This document shows, piece by piece, positions 1 through 7,462 of a stretch of 7,809 nt of DNA. The number at the start of each line of letters is the position of its first letter. Position 1 is the stretch's first letter. The notes under the pieces were generated by a model. It saw only the letters and a program-made list of their open reading frames with translations. It did not search any database and was not told the origin of the DNA. Origin of the DNA: Candidatus Berkelbacteria bacterium (GTDB taxonomy: Bacteria > Patescibacteriota > UBA1384 > VFKW01). Location of the stretch: contig VFKW01000080.1 in assembly GCA_009885355.1 (NCBI GenBank), forward strand, positions 1 to 7,809, written 5' to 3'. The translations under genes were made by a program, and so were the position numbers.

Positions 1-99
1 AATAATGAGGATGGGGGACGATCTCTCCGCTCCGCCTGCCTGCCGGCGGGCAGGGTCGAGATGACAAGGAGGGCGTATGCAGAGAGGACAGTCCCCTGA
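1..99. repeat. 99-bp direct repeat, copy 1
   Basis: Identical over its whole length to 1294-1392. It may extend left of the window, since copy 2 is preceded by more AT-rich sequence of the same style. Inside is a GC-rich near-palindrome (31-54: a CCTGCC arm, a GCCGGC centre and a GGGCAGG arm). On the minus strand there is a GTCATCTCGACC head (54-65) and the motif GGGGACTGTCCT (85-96). It starts about 8 bp beyond the stop codon of the intact RhuM gene. No coding role is visible. It is a REP-like or recombination element; its mobility is not shown by the sequence. Confidence 0.9.
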
Positions 100-106
100 A
101 ACCCTC

Positions 107-1120
107 TTACTCCTTCTTTTTCTTTTTGATATCCAGAGCATGCGAGGCTGCTAGGTCAAAATCGTCATCTGTTTTGCTGGCTTCTATTTTTTTGTATTCT
201 TTGAAATTCTTTTTAGCTATTTCTGTTGCCAATTCGTGAGAGATTTTGCCAGCGTCTTTTAGAATTTCTTTGTTATTGATCTGCAGGAATGCGTGGAGCT
301 TTTCTATCCAGTCCTTCATATGCATTGGCACTCTTTGTATGGCTTGCCCTTCGGCAAAGATGAGGTATTGCTCGACGATATTATTTAAAACCAATAGTTC
401 CTGTTCGCTCAAATAATTTTTGGCAACTAACGCCTCTTCTCTTGTCGGCTTGGCTCCACGAAAATTTGTCAAACCCATATTTGGTTTTTTGCTATCTACT
501 CTGCTGGCGACTATTTCTGCCGCCGTGCTACCGGTGATGGCAAAATGAACTTTATTTTGGACTGTTTTGAAAAAGAGAATACTTTTTTCGTCAGTCGGGT
601 CATAATCTACGCTGGTAGAATATATGTCTGTGATTTTTCGATAAAATCTCTTTTCCGAAGTGCGGATGTCTGAGATGCGACGAGTGAGTTCTTCAAAATA
701 ATCAAAGGGTAAGTCGGGATTTTTCAGTCGATCGTCGTCCATGACAAAACCTTTGACGATGTATTCACGCAACCGTGTCGTTGCCCATTGACGAAAAGAT
801 GTGGCAATAGAACTTTTGACGCGATATCCAACGGAAATAATCATGTCAAGATTGTAATATTCTAGTTCTCGAGTTACTTCTCGTTCGCCTTCTTTTTGAA
901 CTGTAAAGAATTTCTTTACAGTTGACTTCTCCGGCAATTCTTTCTCATCAATAATGTTTTTTATATGTTGGCCTATATTTTGCTTTGTTGTTTGGAGTAA
1001 ATCTGCTAAATTATTTTGAGTCAGCCAAGCTGTGTTTCCGTCAAAACGAACGTCGATTTTGGTCTCGCCTTTTTCGGATTTGTAGATAATTATTTGTGAT
1101 TGCGGTTGTTGGTCATTCAT
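107..1120 (-). CDS. RhuM-family protein, full length
   Basis: This is a 337-residue member of the virulence RhuM family, a cytoplasmic protein of unsettled function often found in mobile islands and beside restriction-modification loci. The N-terminal part has an HTH-like segment (about 32-56, WLTQNNLADLLQTTKQNIGQ). The family block YYNLDMIISVGYRV follows at 88-101, then FRQWATTRLREYIVKGF at 109-125. The long alpha-helical C-terminal half (about 140-337) includes DPTDEKSILFFKTVQNK and ends in a lysine-rich tail. I chose the ATG at 1120; the frame also opens at a GTG at 1171, but that GTG lies inside a repeat. The Shine-Dalgarno is weak (GGAAAAG). The gene is bracketed by the 99-bp repeats. 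Family assignment is firm; the role is unknown. Confidence 0.88.
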   Translation of the reverse strand: MNDQQPQSQIIIYKSEKGETKIDVRFDGNTAWLTQNNLADLLQTTKQNIGQHIKNIIDEKELPEKSTVKKFFTVQKEGEREVTRELEYYNLDMIISVGYRVKSSIATSFRQWATTRLREYIVKGFVMDDDRLKNPDLPFDYFEELTRRISDIRTSEKRFYRKITDIYSTSVDYDPTDEKSILFFKTVQNKVHFAITGSTAAEIVASRVDSKKPNMGLTNFRGAKPTREEALVAKNYLSEQELLVLNNIVEQYLIFAEGQAIQRVPMHMKDWIEKLHAFLQINNKEILKDAGKISHELATEIAKKNFKEYKKIEASKTDDDFDLAASHALDIKKKKKE

Positions 1121-1165
1121 AATATACTTTTCCAGTCTGTCATGATTATTTTTATGCTTATATGG

Positions 1166-1193
1166 TAGCACTTTTTAGGTTGGGAGGGAAGAG
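1166..1193. repeat. 28-bp boundary repeat, copy 1
   Basis: Matches 2581-2608 at 27 of 28 positions (TAGCACTTTTTAGGTTGGGA core). On the minus strand it lies upstream of the intact RhuM gene and supplies the TAA that closes the read-through frame of the broken RhuM gene. Beyond it, both copies are followed within about 40-110 bp by similar AT-rich text (GAATTA-GAAT-A-GAATAATG), so the two loci share ends but differ in the middle. Confidence 0.8.
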
Positions 1194-1798
1194 GGTGAGA
1201 ATGTCAAATTTCTAATTTCCAATGTCAAATAGGAGGCGACTACGGTTAGCGAAGAAGCCGACCACGGGATAGTATGGTGAATTAGGAATAAGGAATAATG
1301 AGGATGGGGGACGATCTCTCCGCTCCGCCTGCCTGCCGGCGGGCAGGGTCGAGATGACAAGGAGGGCGTATGCAGAGAGGACAGTCCCCTGATTAGCTCA
1401 TCATCCATTGTAAATCCCTTGATAATATACTCTTTCAATCGCTCCGTCGCCCAAATTCGAAAAAAAGTAGCGTTGGCGGAATTTACACGATAACCTACAG
1501 AAATAATTGCATCTAAATTATAATGTTTTGTCTTGTATTTTTTTCCATCACTGGCAGTTGCCGAGAATTCCTCGGTAACTGATTTTTCTTGTAATTCATT
1601 ACACTCAAAAATATTTTTGAGGTGCAAAGAAACATTATCAGTCGAACAATTAAAGAGTAAGGCGATGAGCTTTTGCGTAAGCCAAATATTTTCATTGTGT
1701 AAAAATATCTCAACTTTTACCTTGCCGTTTGGCGTAGTATAAAGTAAGAACTCGGTAAAACTATTATTAGGAATGATTTGTTGATTCTTCTTTTTCAT
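1175..1798 (-). pseudogene. RhuM-family gene, truncated by repeat
   Basis: Residues 1-135 are a second RhuM-family N-terminal half, paralogous to the gene at 107-1120. They include the HTH-like IWLTQKLIALLFNCSTDNVS segment (38-57), HYNLDAIISVGYRVNSA (92-108) and FFRIWATERLKEYIIKGFTMDD (112-133). Homology stops at codon 135, exactly where the 99-bp repeat begins (1392). The remaining 72 codons read through that repeat and the adjacent AT-rich DNA to a TAA in the 28-bp repeat, giving a Pro/Ser/His-rich tail with no RhuM character. The whole C-terminal half is missing. The ATG at 1798 lies 9 bp after a REP-like element and has only a poor Shine-Dalgarno. The product could still be a solo DNA-binding domain, but a decayed gene is the simpler reading. 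Confidence 0.85.
1294..1392. repeat. 99-bp direct repeat, copy 2
   Basis: Identical copy of 1-99. Its right edge (1392/1393) is the exact point where the RhuM homology of the 1175-1798 frame ends. Together the copies define a 1293-bp period that contains one intact RhuM gene. Confidence 0.92.
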
Positions 1799-1806
1799 TA
1801 TTTTCT

Positions 1807-1857
1807 TTCTGGAATCCGGATCCCCGCCTTCTTCGGGGCAGGCAAGTCCGGAATGAC
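1807..1857. repeat. REP-like inverted repeat
   Basis: Outer arms GGAATCCGGAT and AGTCCGGAATGAC surround an inner CCCCG...CGGGG hairpin (1822-1837). The minus strand begins GTCATTCCGGA, the head shared by other elements in this window. It fills the short gap between the stop of the small acidic ORF (1867) and the start of the broken RhuM gene (1798). A hairpin so close upstream could affect translation of the RhuM fragment. Confidence 0.7.
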
Positions 1858-1866
1858 AAAAGGGGT

Positions 1867-2100
1867 TTAACTATTTGGGGATTCTTTTCCATTTTTTATT
1901 TCTAATCTTTCTATGCCATGTTTATCGATTTCTTCGTTCCACTGGTCAAAAAAAGGATCTCTTTTTGCCATAAATTCAGCAAACGTCATTTTCTCCCTAT
2001 CTTTATCCAGTCCTGATTTATGAAAATCCCTATCTGTTAAACGATCAATCAGGTCGTCCCAAAAATTATTTTCTTCATATTCGTCAATGAGTTCATGCAT
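1867..2100 (-). CDS. small acidic protein, probably 5'-truncated
   Basis: 77 residues from the ATG at 2100, strongly acidic (about 22 Asp/Glu against 12 Lys/Arg). The compact region MHELIDEYEENNFWDDLIDR is followed by LTDRDF and ends in IERLEI. I do not recognise a named family. The frame stays open upstream of the ATG for about 17 codons and encodes FYATRKFDETGD, which fits the same style of protein, so the native start was probably further up and has been lost. The ATG has only a weak Shine-Dalgarno (AGGCG) and lies inside the 3' end of the KilA-N frame (52-bp overlap, -1 phase). Expression as a separate protein is uncertain; translational coupling or a frameshift fusion are alternatives. 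Confidence 0.6.
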   Translation of the reverse strand: MHELIDEYEENNFWDDLIDRLTDRDFHKSGLDKDREKMTFAEFMAKRDPFFDQWNEEIDKHGIERLEIKNGKESPNS

Positions 2101-2381
2101 GTCGCCTGTTTCATCGAATTTTCGAGTAGCATAAAATTGTTGGCGCCGGCGTTATTTTTAAAGTACACGAATTCGTGTAGTTTAAAATCTGAATTATTTA
2201 TTTGTTCCCAAAATCCAAGAAAATCAATTGTATTTTTCGTCCGCAGCCAACTATGCAGCGCTCTATCAGATCCAGCACTCTTTGCCATATCTGTAAGACA
2301 AATATAATCATTTCCGTCAATTTTTGTAACATTGATAGGCTGTTGATTTATTATCATCGGTAAATTATTTTTTGGCGTCAT
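2049..2381 (-). pseudogene. KilA-N domain protein, truncated
   Basis: The start at 2381 has a good GAGG Shine-Dalgarno about 9 bp upstream. Residues 17-83 are a typical KilA-N N-terminal portion: DGNDYICLTDMAKSAGS, then LHSWLRTKNTIDFLGFWEQI (42-61) and FKLHEFVYFKNNAGANNF (66-83). KilA-N is a DNA-binding domain of phage and large-DNA-virus antirepressors. The family normally continues with a second half (the lysine/tryptophan helix after NNF) that is absent here. From residue 84 the frame runs 27 codons through the body of the next gene in the wrong phase and stops at 2049. A deletion fusing this gene's 5' part to the acidic ORF explains the arrangement. Confidence 0.82.
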
Positions 2382-2401
2382 GTTTTTCTTCCTCTTTTTT
2401 C

Positions 2402-2433
2402 TTTTAATTATGGCGGATTCGCCATAATTAAAA
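2402..2433. repeat. perfect 14-bp stem hairpin
   Basis: The arms TTTTAATTATGGCG and CGCCATAATTAAAA enclose a GATT loop. It lies between the stop of the 29-codon ORF (2438) and the KilA-N start (2381). No U-run follows on either strand, so it is not a classical terminator. An operator-like dyad or a small mobile-element end are possible. A 21-nt stretch of it recurs at 2806-2826 (19 of 21 identical). Confidence 0.75.
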
Positions 2434-2437
2434 CCGT

Positions 2438-2527
2438 CTAACCTAATTCTCCAAACGGCGAATTAATGCCGAGCTCTTTGCAGAATTCGGATATTTTTTT
2501 AAAAAGTTGTTTTTGTTCGTTTAGCAT
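2438..2527 (-). CDS. 29-residue small ORF with strong RBS
   Basis: The ATG at 2527 is preceded by AAGGAG at 5 bp spacing, the best small-ORF ribosome site in the window. The product, starting MLNEQKQLFKKISEFCKELG, is amphipathic and helical in appearance, with a single Cys and a short INSPFGELG end. It stops at TAG 2438, just before the hairpin at 2402-2433. It is either a genuine microprotein at the head of the KilA-N transcript or the surviving 5' end of a larger gene lost by deletion. Its neighbours are mostly N-terminal remnants, which favours the second option. No family recognised. Confidence 0.5.
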   Translation of the reverse strand: MLNEQKQLFKKISEFCKELGINSPFGELG

Positions 2528-2580
2528 AAATACTCCTTGTAAAAATTTCAATCTTCTTTGTACTCAATATATGTTAATCC

Positions 2581-2608
2581 TAGCACTTTTTAGGTTGGGA
2601 AGGAAGAG
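2581..2608. repeat. 28-bp boundary repeat, copy 2
   Basis: 27 of 28 identical to 1166-1193. It supplies the stop codon of the unrecognised frame 2590-2784, just as copy 1 ends the broken RhuM frame. The neighbouring 2611-2650 AT-rich DNA resembles that left of the 99-bp repeat copy 2. Confidence 0.8.
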
Positions 2609-2784
2609 AGTTCGATAGAATTAAGAATTATGAATAAAGAATAATGGGGAGATTGCGTAAATTTCAGTTTTGAAACTTTGATTTGACGTAGGATGAATCG
2701 ACTGCCGTCGAAAATTGTAAATGACTGGCAATTAAAAGATGAATTTTGATATTCTTGTGATTGATATGGGATTTTACTACTCAT
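2590..2784 (-). pseudogene. unrecognised short frame ending in repeat
   Basis: 64 codons from an ATG at 2784, opening MSSKIPYQSQEYQNSSFNCQ and later FDGSRFILRQI. About the first 43 residues look like unique sequence. The last 21 (from SPHYSLF onward) are repeat read-through, closely similar in composition and position to the tail of the broken RhuM frame, and the stop lies in the 28-bp repeat. No clear Shine-Dalgarno. I do not recognise the N-terminal part. It is either a gene fragment or a chance frame in intergenic DNA. Confidence 0.35.
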
Positions 2785-2805
2785 TTTTCTTACATATTTT
2801 GCATA

Positions 2806-2826
2806 TTTAATTATGACAGATTCGCC
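2806..2826. repeat. degenerate copy of the 2403-2423 hairpin arm
   Basis: 19 of 21 identical to 2403-2423 (TTTAATTATG-C-GATTCGCC), in the same orientation. The right arm here is altered, leaving an 8-bp AT stem (outer TTTAATTA pairing). It lies just beyond the stop of the Bro-N gene (2845). The two copies are 403 bp apart and enclose the small ORF, the 28-bp repeat and the unrecognised frame. Confidence 0.6.
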
Positions 2827-2844
2827 GCAATTAATTAAAAAATA

Positions 2845-3675
2845 TTACTTCAGCTTCTTGTCATTTTTAGTAATTAAAAAATTCTCATCTGTTATCACAT
2901 TTTTGCCAGTTTTATCTTCGAGTTCCTTGCGGGCGTTTTTGGCAATACTGCCACCTTTTTTACTGGATGATTTATTTAGTTCAAAGCCAATCGCTTCTTC
3001 TGTCTCAGCAATTTGTCGGGTCGAAAGTTCAGCAAGGGCGGTAAAGATCAATTCGGCTTCTGACATGTGGTCGCGCAAGTTTTGATTTTTCAGCCCCTTT
3101 AACTTTTTGTGCTTGCCAACTGTCAAACCGCTCCACTCTTGATGTATTATATTTGTTAATATTGCATATTCATCTTGTTTTGAGACCTCATGTTCTTTCC
3201 AATAATCGGTCAACTTGTTTCTTGTCTCTTGCCCCATCATTCGCTGCTGGATCCATTTGTCAGGGCGTCCAAGAATTTGCCAGTTCTCTCTGGCTCGGTT
3301 TAGAGATTTTTCAGGATCTTGGATTTCTTGTATTCTTTCGTAGCCGACTTTAGCAAGCCACTGTTTGAACGGTTCAGCATTTGGCGATGGAATAGATTGG
3401 ATAATACGAAAAAGTCCTTGCACATCAGACGCATCTGTAAAACGCATCTTGCCATCATGTGCGATCATTTTCAACTGTCTACAAATTGTAGATAGTTCGG
3501 CGCCGTCCTCATTTTTAACACGAACCTTCATTGCGGTCCAATAGGCGCTAGGTCTAGTGCTGTCAGTGAGCGCCTCAACAACATCAACAACCGAAAAATA
3601 CCATTTCCCATTTTTATCGTCCCAAATTCTTCTAATTTTCTTGCCTTCAAACAAGGCGATTTCTAATTCAGTCAT
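2845..3675 (-). CDS. Bro-N domain protein (antirepressor type), copy 2
   Basis: 276 residues from the ATG at 3675, preceded by GGGGGA. A TTG at 3687 in the same frame is less likely. The N-terminal Bro-N domain (about 1-115) runs from IALFEGKKIRRIWDD through WYFSVVDVVEALTDS, YWTAMKVRVKNED and LSTICRQLK to GLFRIIQSIPSP and PFKQWLAKVGYERIQEI. Bro-N domains bind DNA and occur in phage antirepressors and baculovirus BRO proteins. The C-terminal part carries KKLKGLKNQNLRDHM and a final GGSIAKNARKELE...NFL motif, both shared with the paralogue at 4078-4899. The ATG overlaps the DinD fragment's stop (ATGA), so translation is probably coupled. The protein seems complete; its regulatory target is unknown. 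Confidence 0.88.
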   Translation of the reverse strand: MTELEIALFEGKKIRRIWDDKNGKWYFSVVDVVEALTDSTRPSAYWTAMKVRVKNEDGAELSTICRQLKMIAHDGKMRFTDASDVQGLFRIIQSIPSPNAEPFKQWLAKVGYERIQEIQDPEKSLNRARENWQILGRPDKWIQQRMMGQETRNKLTDYWKEHEVSKQDEYAILTNIIHQEWSGLTVGKHKKLKGLKNQNLRDHMSEAELIFTALAELSTRQIAETEEAIGFELNKSSSKKGGSIAKNARKELEDKTGKNVITDENFLITKNDKKLK

Positions 3676-3944
3676 TTTATCCCCCAATATTTAGATTTTT
3701 CAAATTTTCTTTGACTTCCGGATCCGAGAACAACCATTTTATCGGCGCCGGTAAAATGGTCTGTTACTTCAATGCCAGCTGACTTCACTGACTCCACGAC
3801 ACGCTTAATTACTTCTGCGAACTTCTGCCATTTTTCATAACCTAATACTGGCATCAAATCTCTTGCTGACCAATATTCAAAACCATTGTCAACTTTTTTA
3901 ATTGACTCGAGATCTTTTTGCAACATAATAATGTCATTACTCAT
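3672..3944 (-). pseudogene. DinD-like protein, N-terminal fragment
   Basis: 90 residues from the ATG at 3944, which has an ideal GGAGG at 5 bp. An upstream in-frame ATG at 4016 lacks such a site. The sequence FEYWSARDLMPVLGYEKWQK (22-41), the helix KFAEVIKRVVESVKSAGIEV (41-60), then DHF and MVVLGSGSQRK match the N terminus of DNA-damage-inducible protein D, a family normally about 270-290 residues. Homology ends near residue 82. The last codons (KSKYWGIK) are encoded by what looks like the untranslated leader of the Bro-N gene, since the other Bro-N copy has similar sequence before its Shine-Dalgarno. The stop and the Bro-N start form ATGA. The lost part includes about two thirds of DinD. Confidence 0.82.
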
Positions 3945-3968
3945 AATTTCCTCCTTCAGTTTTAACTT

Positions 3969-3983
3969 GTGCAATTTTTGCAC
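3969..3983. promoter_or_regulatory. GTGCAA-TTT-TTGCAC dyad upstream of DinD fragment
   Basis: A perfect 6-bp inverted repeat with a 3-bp centre, about 25 bp upstream of the DinD-like ATG and just before its Shine-Dalgarno. DinD genes are SOS-regulated in enterobacteria, so an operator is conceivable, but this dyad does not match the classical LexA box and no repressor gene is in view. A short hairpin in the leader is equally possible. Confidence 0.35.
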
Positions 3984-4077
3984 TTGTTGCCATTTTAATA
4001 AGCTCATTGTCGGCATAAATGTTTTGTTAGCTGAGTGGCTAAGGTGACGGTTCTATTTTAACCTGAAGTTTAGGCTT

Positions 4078-4899
4078 TTATTTTAATTCACTCTTTTTTG
4101 GTAGGAAATTTTCATTTGATGTAATTGGCCTGCCTAGGCGTTTTTCTAGATTTTTTCTGGCTCCTCCGGCTATGTCTCCGCCGGCCTTGGCGTCGGATTT
4201 TAGCTTGCTTAGACCTTTTGAATCTTCGGTGCGATGGATTTCGGTGGTCGATTTTTCACCAAGCATATTGAAGATCAGCTCAAAATCATTCATATGATCC
4301 CGTAGATTTTCCCTTTTCAGTCCTTTTAATTTTTTGTATTCAGAGGGTGTGACTCCAAAACTAGCTTTGGATATTTCTGCCGTCAAAATCGCATAATCAT
4401 TTTGGTTGTCAGCACCTCTTTTTTGCCACTCCTCTGTCAATTCTTCACGAATGACGATCCCCCGCATACGTTTTTCGATCCAATCTTCTGTATAGCCTTT
4501 GGCTCTATAAAATGCGCGAGTCCGTTTCATACCAAGCTCAGGATCATCAATTTCCTGAACTCTTTCATAGCCGACTTTAGCAAGCCACCTCTTAAAAGGC
4601 TCAGCTTTTGGTGATGGGATGGATTGAATGATGCGAAATAGACCCTCAGTGTTGGCACAGTCGGTCGCGTATTTTTTCCCGTCCGATGCAGCTAATTTCA
4701 GTTGTCTACAAATTGTAGATAACTCAAGCTTATCTTCATTTTTCACCCTAGCCTTCATAGCAGTCCAATAAACACTAGGACGTTCACTATCAGTGAGTGC
4801 CTGAATAATATCAATTACCGAAAACCACCATTCATCATTATGAATGATTTTCCGGATTTCTTTCCTCTGAAAGATAGCCAATCGAGTTTCCGAGTCCAT
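4078..4899 (-). CDS. Bro-N domain protein (antirepressor type), copy 1
   Basis: 273 residues, complete. The Bro-N domain spans about 1-115: LAIFQRKEIRKIIHNDEWWF, VIDIIQALTDSERPSVYWTA (28-47), RVKNEDKLELSTICRQLK (51-68), GLFRIIQSIPSP (86-97) and PFKRWLAKVGYERVQEIDDP (101-120). The C-terminal region has YKKLKGLKRENLRDHM (188-203) and ends GGDIAGGARKNLEKRLG...NFL (240-265). It is clearly paralogous to 2845-3675 along its whole length. The start at 4899 has GGGGAGG directly upstream and a TTGACA/TAATAT promoter at 4928-4957, so this is probably the first gene of the island transcript. The expected role is DNA binding, as in phage antirepressors; no target or partner is evident. Confidence 0.9.
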   Translation of the reverse strand: MDSETRLAIFQRKEIRKIIHNDEWWFSVIDIIQALTDSERPSVYWTAMKARVKNEDKLELSTICRQLKLAASDGKKYATDCANTEGLFRIIQSIPSPKAEPFKRWLAKVGYERVQEIDDPELGMKRTRAFYRAKGYTEDWIEKRMRGIVIREELTEEWQKRGADNQNDYAILTAEISKASFGVTPSEYKKLKGLKRENLRDHMNDFELIFNMLGEKSTTEIHRTEDSKGLSKLKSDAKAGGDIAGGARKNLEKRLGRPITSNENFLPKKSELK

Positions 4900-4927
4900 A
4901 ACGCCTCCCCTAATACTTAATACTTAT

Positions 4928-4957
4928 ATATTACCGAACATAAACCAAACATGTCAA
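4928..4957 (-). promoter_or_regulatory. sigma70-type promoter for the island
   Basis: On the minus strand TTGACA (4952-4957) and TAATAT (4928-4933) are separated by 18 bp. Transcription would start near 4921, giving a leader of about 20 nt that contains the GGAGG (4904-4908) of the Bro-N gene. This is the best promoter match in the window. Confidence 0.75.
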
Positions 4958-4998
4958 GTGCCAAAAAAATTCCCTAACTACATCCACATTATTCACAA

Positions 4999-5042
4999 AA
5001 GTTCCCCGCTATATCGTCGATCGACGATATAGCGGGGAACTT
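4999..5042. repeat. perfect 44-bp palindrome
   Basis: The two 22-bp halves are exact reverse complements with no spacer: AAGTTCCCCGC runs in from the left, CGTCGATCGACG is the centre, and GCGGGGAACTT closes it. On the minus strand TTTTG follows the stem, so it could end ligA transcription about 120 bp past its stop and shield the island promoter. A target or end of a mobile element is the main alternative. Confidence 0.9.
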
Positions 5043-5099
5043 AGGAAAATCAAATAATTAGCAAAAGGATAGTCCCCTCTAGAATTGCTTATCAGCTTA

Positions 5100-5150
5100 T
5101 CCCGCCGCAGCGGGACCCCGTCAATCGGCGGTGGCTAGCCACTAAGTGGC
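5100..5150. repeat. cluster of short hairpins downstream of ligA
   Basis: TCCCGC-CGCA-GCGGGA (5100-5115) is a compact stable hairpin. GTGGCTAGCCAC (5131-5142) and GCCAC-TAA-GTGGC (5138-5150) overlap and exclude each other. All lie within about 60 bp of the ligA stop. No U-run follows on the minus strand, so they are 3'-end structures rather than textbook terminators. The rest of 4958-5161 holds no gene. The motif GGGGACTATCCT (minus strand, 5066-5077) is also here. Confidence 0.6.
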
Positions 5151-5161
5151 CTCTTTGGGGC

Positions 5162-7227
<2,066 letters not shown>

Positions 7228-7259
7228 GGTGAAAAAGATCGTTAAAAAGCTTAAAATTC

Positions 7260-7338
7260 GTCATTCCGGGCGGGGAACCGGAATCTATTGGTATAGCTGG
7301 ATCCCGGATATCGAGTGCCACTCGCTTCCGGGATGACG
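7260..7338. repeat. REP-like element upstream of ligA
   Basis: The terminal arms GTCATTCCGGG (7260-7270) and TTCCGGGATGAC (7327-7338) are inverted copies. Inside are CCGGAATC and GATCCCGG arms and the small perfect hairpin CGAGTG-C-CACTCG (7312-7324). A further half-copy, TCCGAGATGACGA, follows at 7348-7360. The head matches the elements at 1807-1857 and in the 99-bp repeats. Confidence 0.75.
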
Positions 7339-7402
7339 ACAAGAGTGTCCGAGATGACGAAAAAAGTTTTTCAAAAATCTCTAAATAGTAAGATAAAATC
7401 GC

Positions 7403-7432
7403 TAGACAGCCAGCCTTCCAATTTGTTATACT
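7403..7432 (+). promoter_or_regulatory. weak candidate promoter for the plus-strand gene
   Basis: TAGACA (7403-7408) and TATACT (7427-7432) are 18 bp apart. A transcript from here would carry both 52-nt hairpin units in a leader of about 190 nt before the amidinotransferase start. The match is moderate and unsupported by anything else. Confidence 0.3.
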
Positions 7433-7462
7433 TTTTAAAGAAAAAGAAAATCTTAGCATATT

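Noticed and set aside
77..154. Plus-strand mini-ORF with AAGGAGG before an ATG inside the 99-bp repeat (25 codons; only 8 codons in copy 2).
   Set aside because: It runs antisense through the end of the RhuM gene, and the second copy stops after 8 codons, so the peptide is not conserved. The ribosome-like site is part of the repeat.
3937..3993. 18-codon minus-strand frame (MATSAKIAQVKTEGGNYE) overlapping the DinD-like start.
   Set aside because: No Shine-Dalgarno; it contains the dyad and the DinD ribosome site, so it is most likely incidental, though a leader peptide cannot be excluded.
4027..4070. GCTGAGTGGCTAAGG followed by GGTT...AACC looks like the D-arm and anticodon arm of a Ser/Leu tRNA.
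   Set aside because: No acceptor stem, T-loop (TTCGA) or variable arm follows, and the D-stem pairs poorly. At best it is a fragment; I do not call a tRNA or an attachment site.
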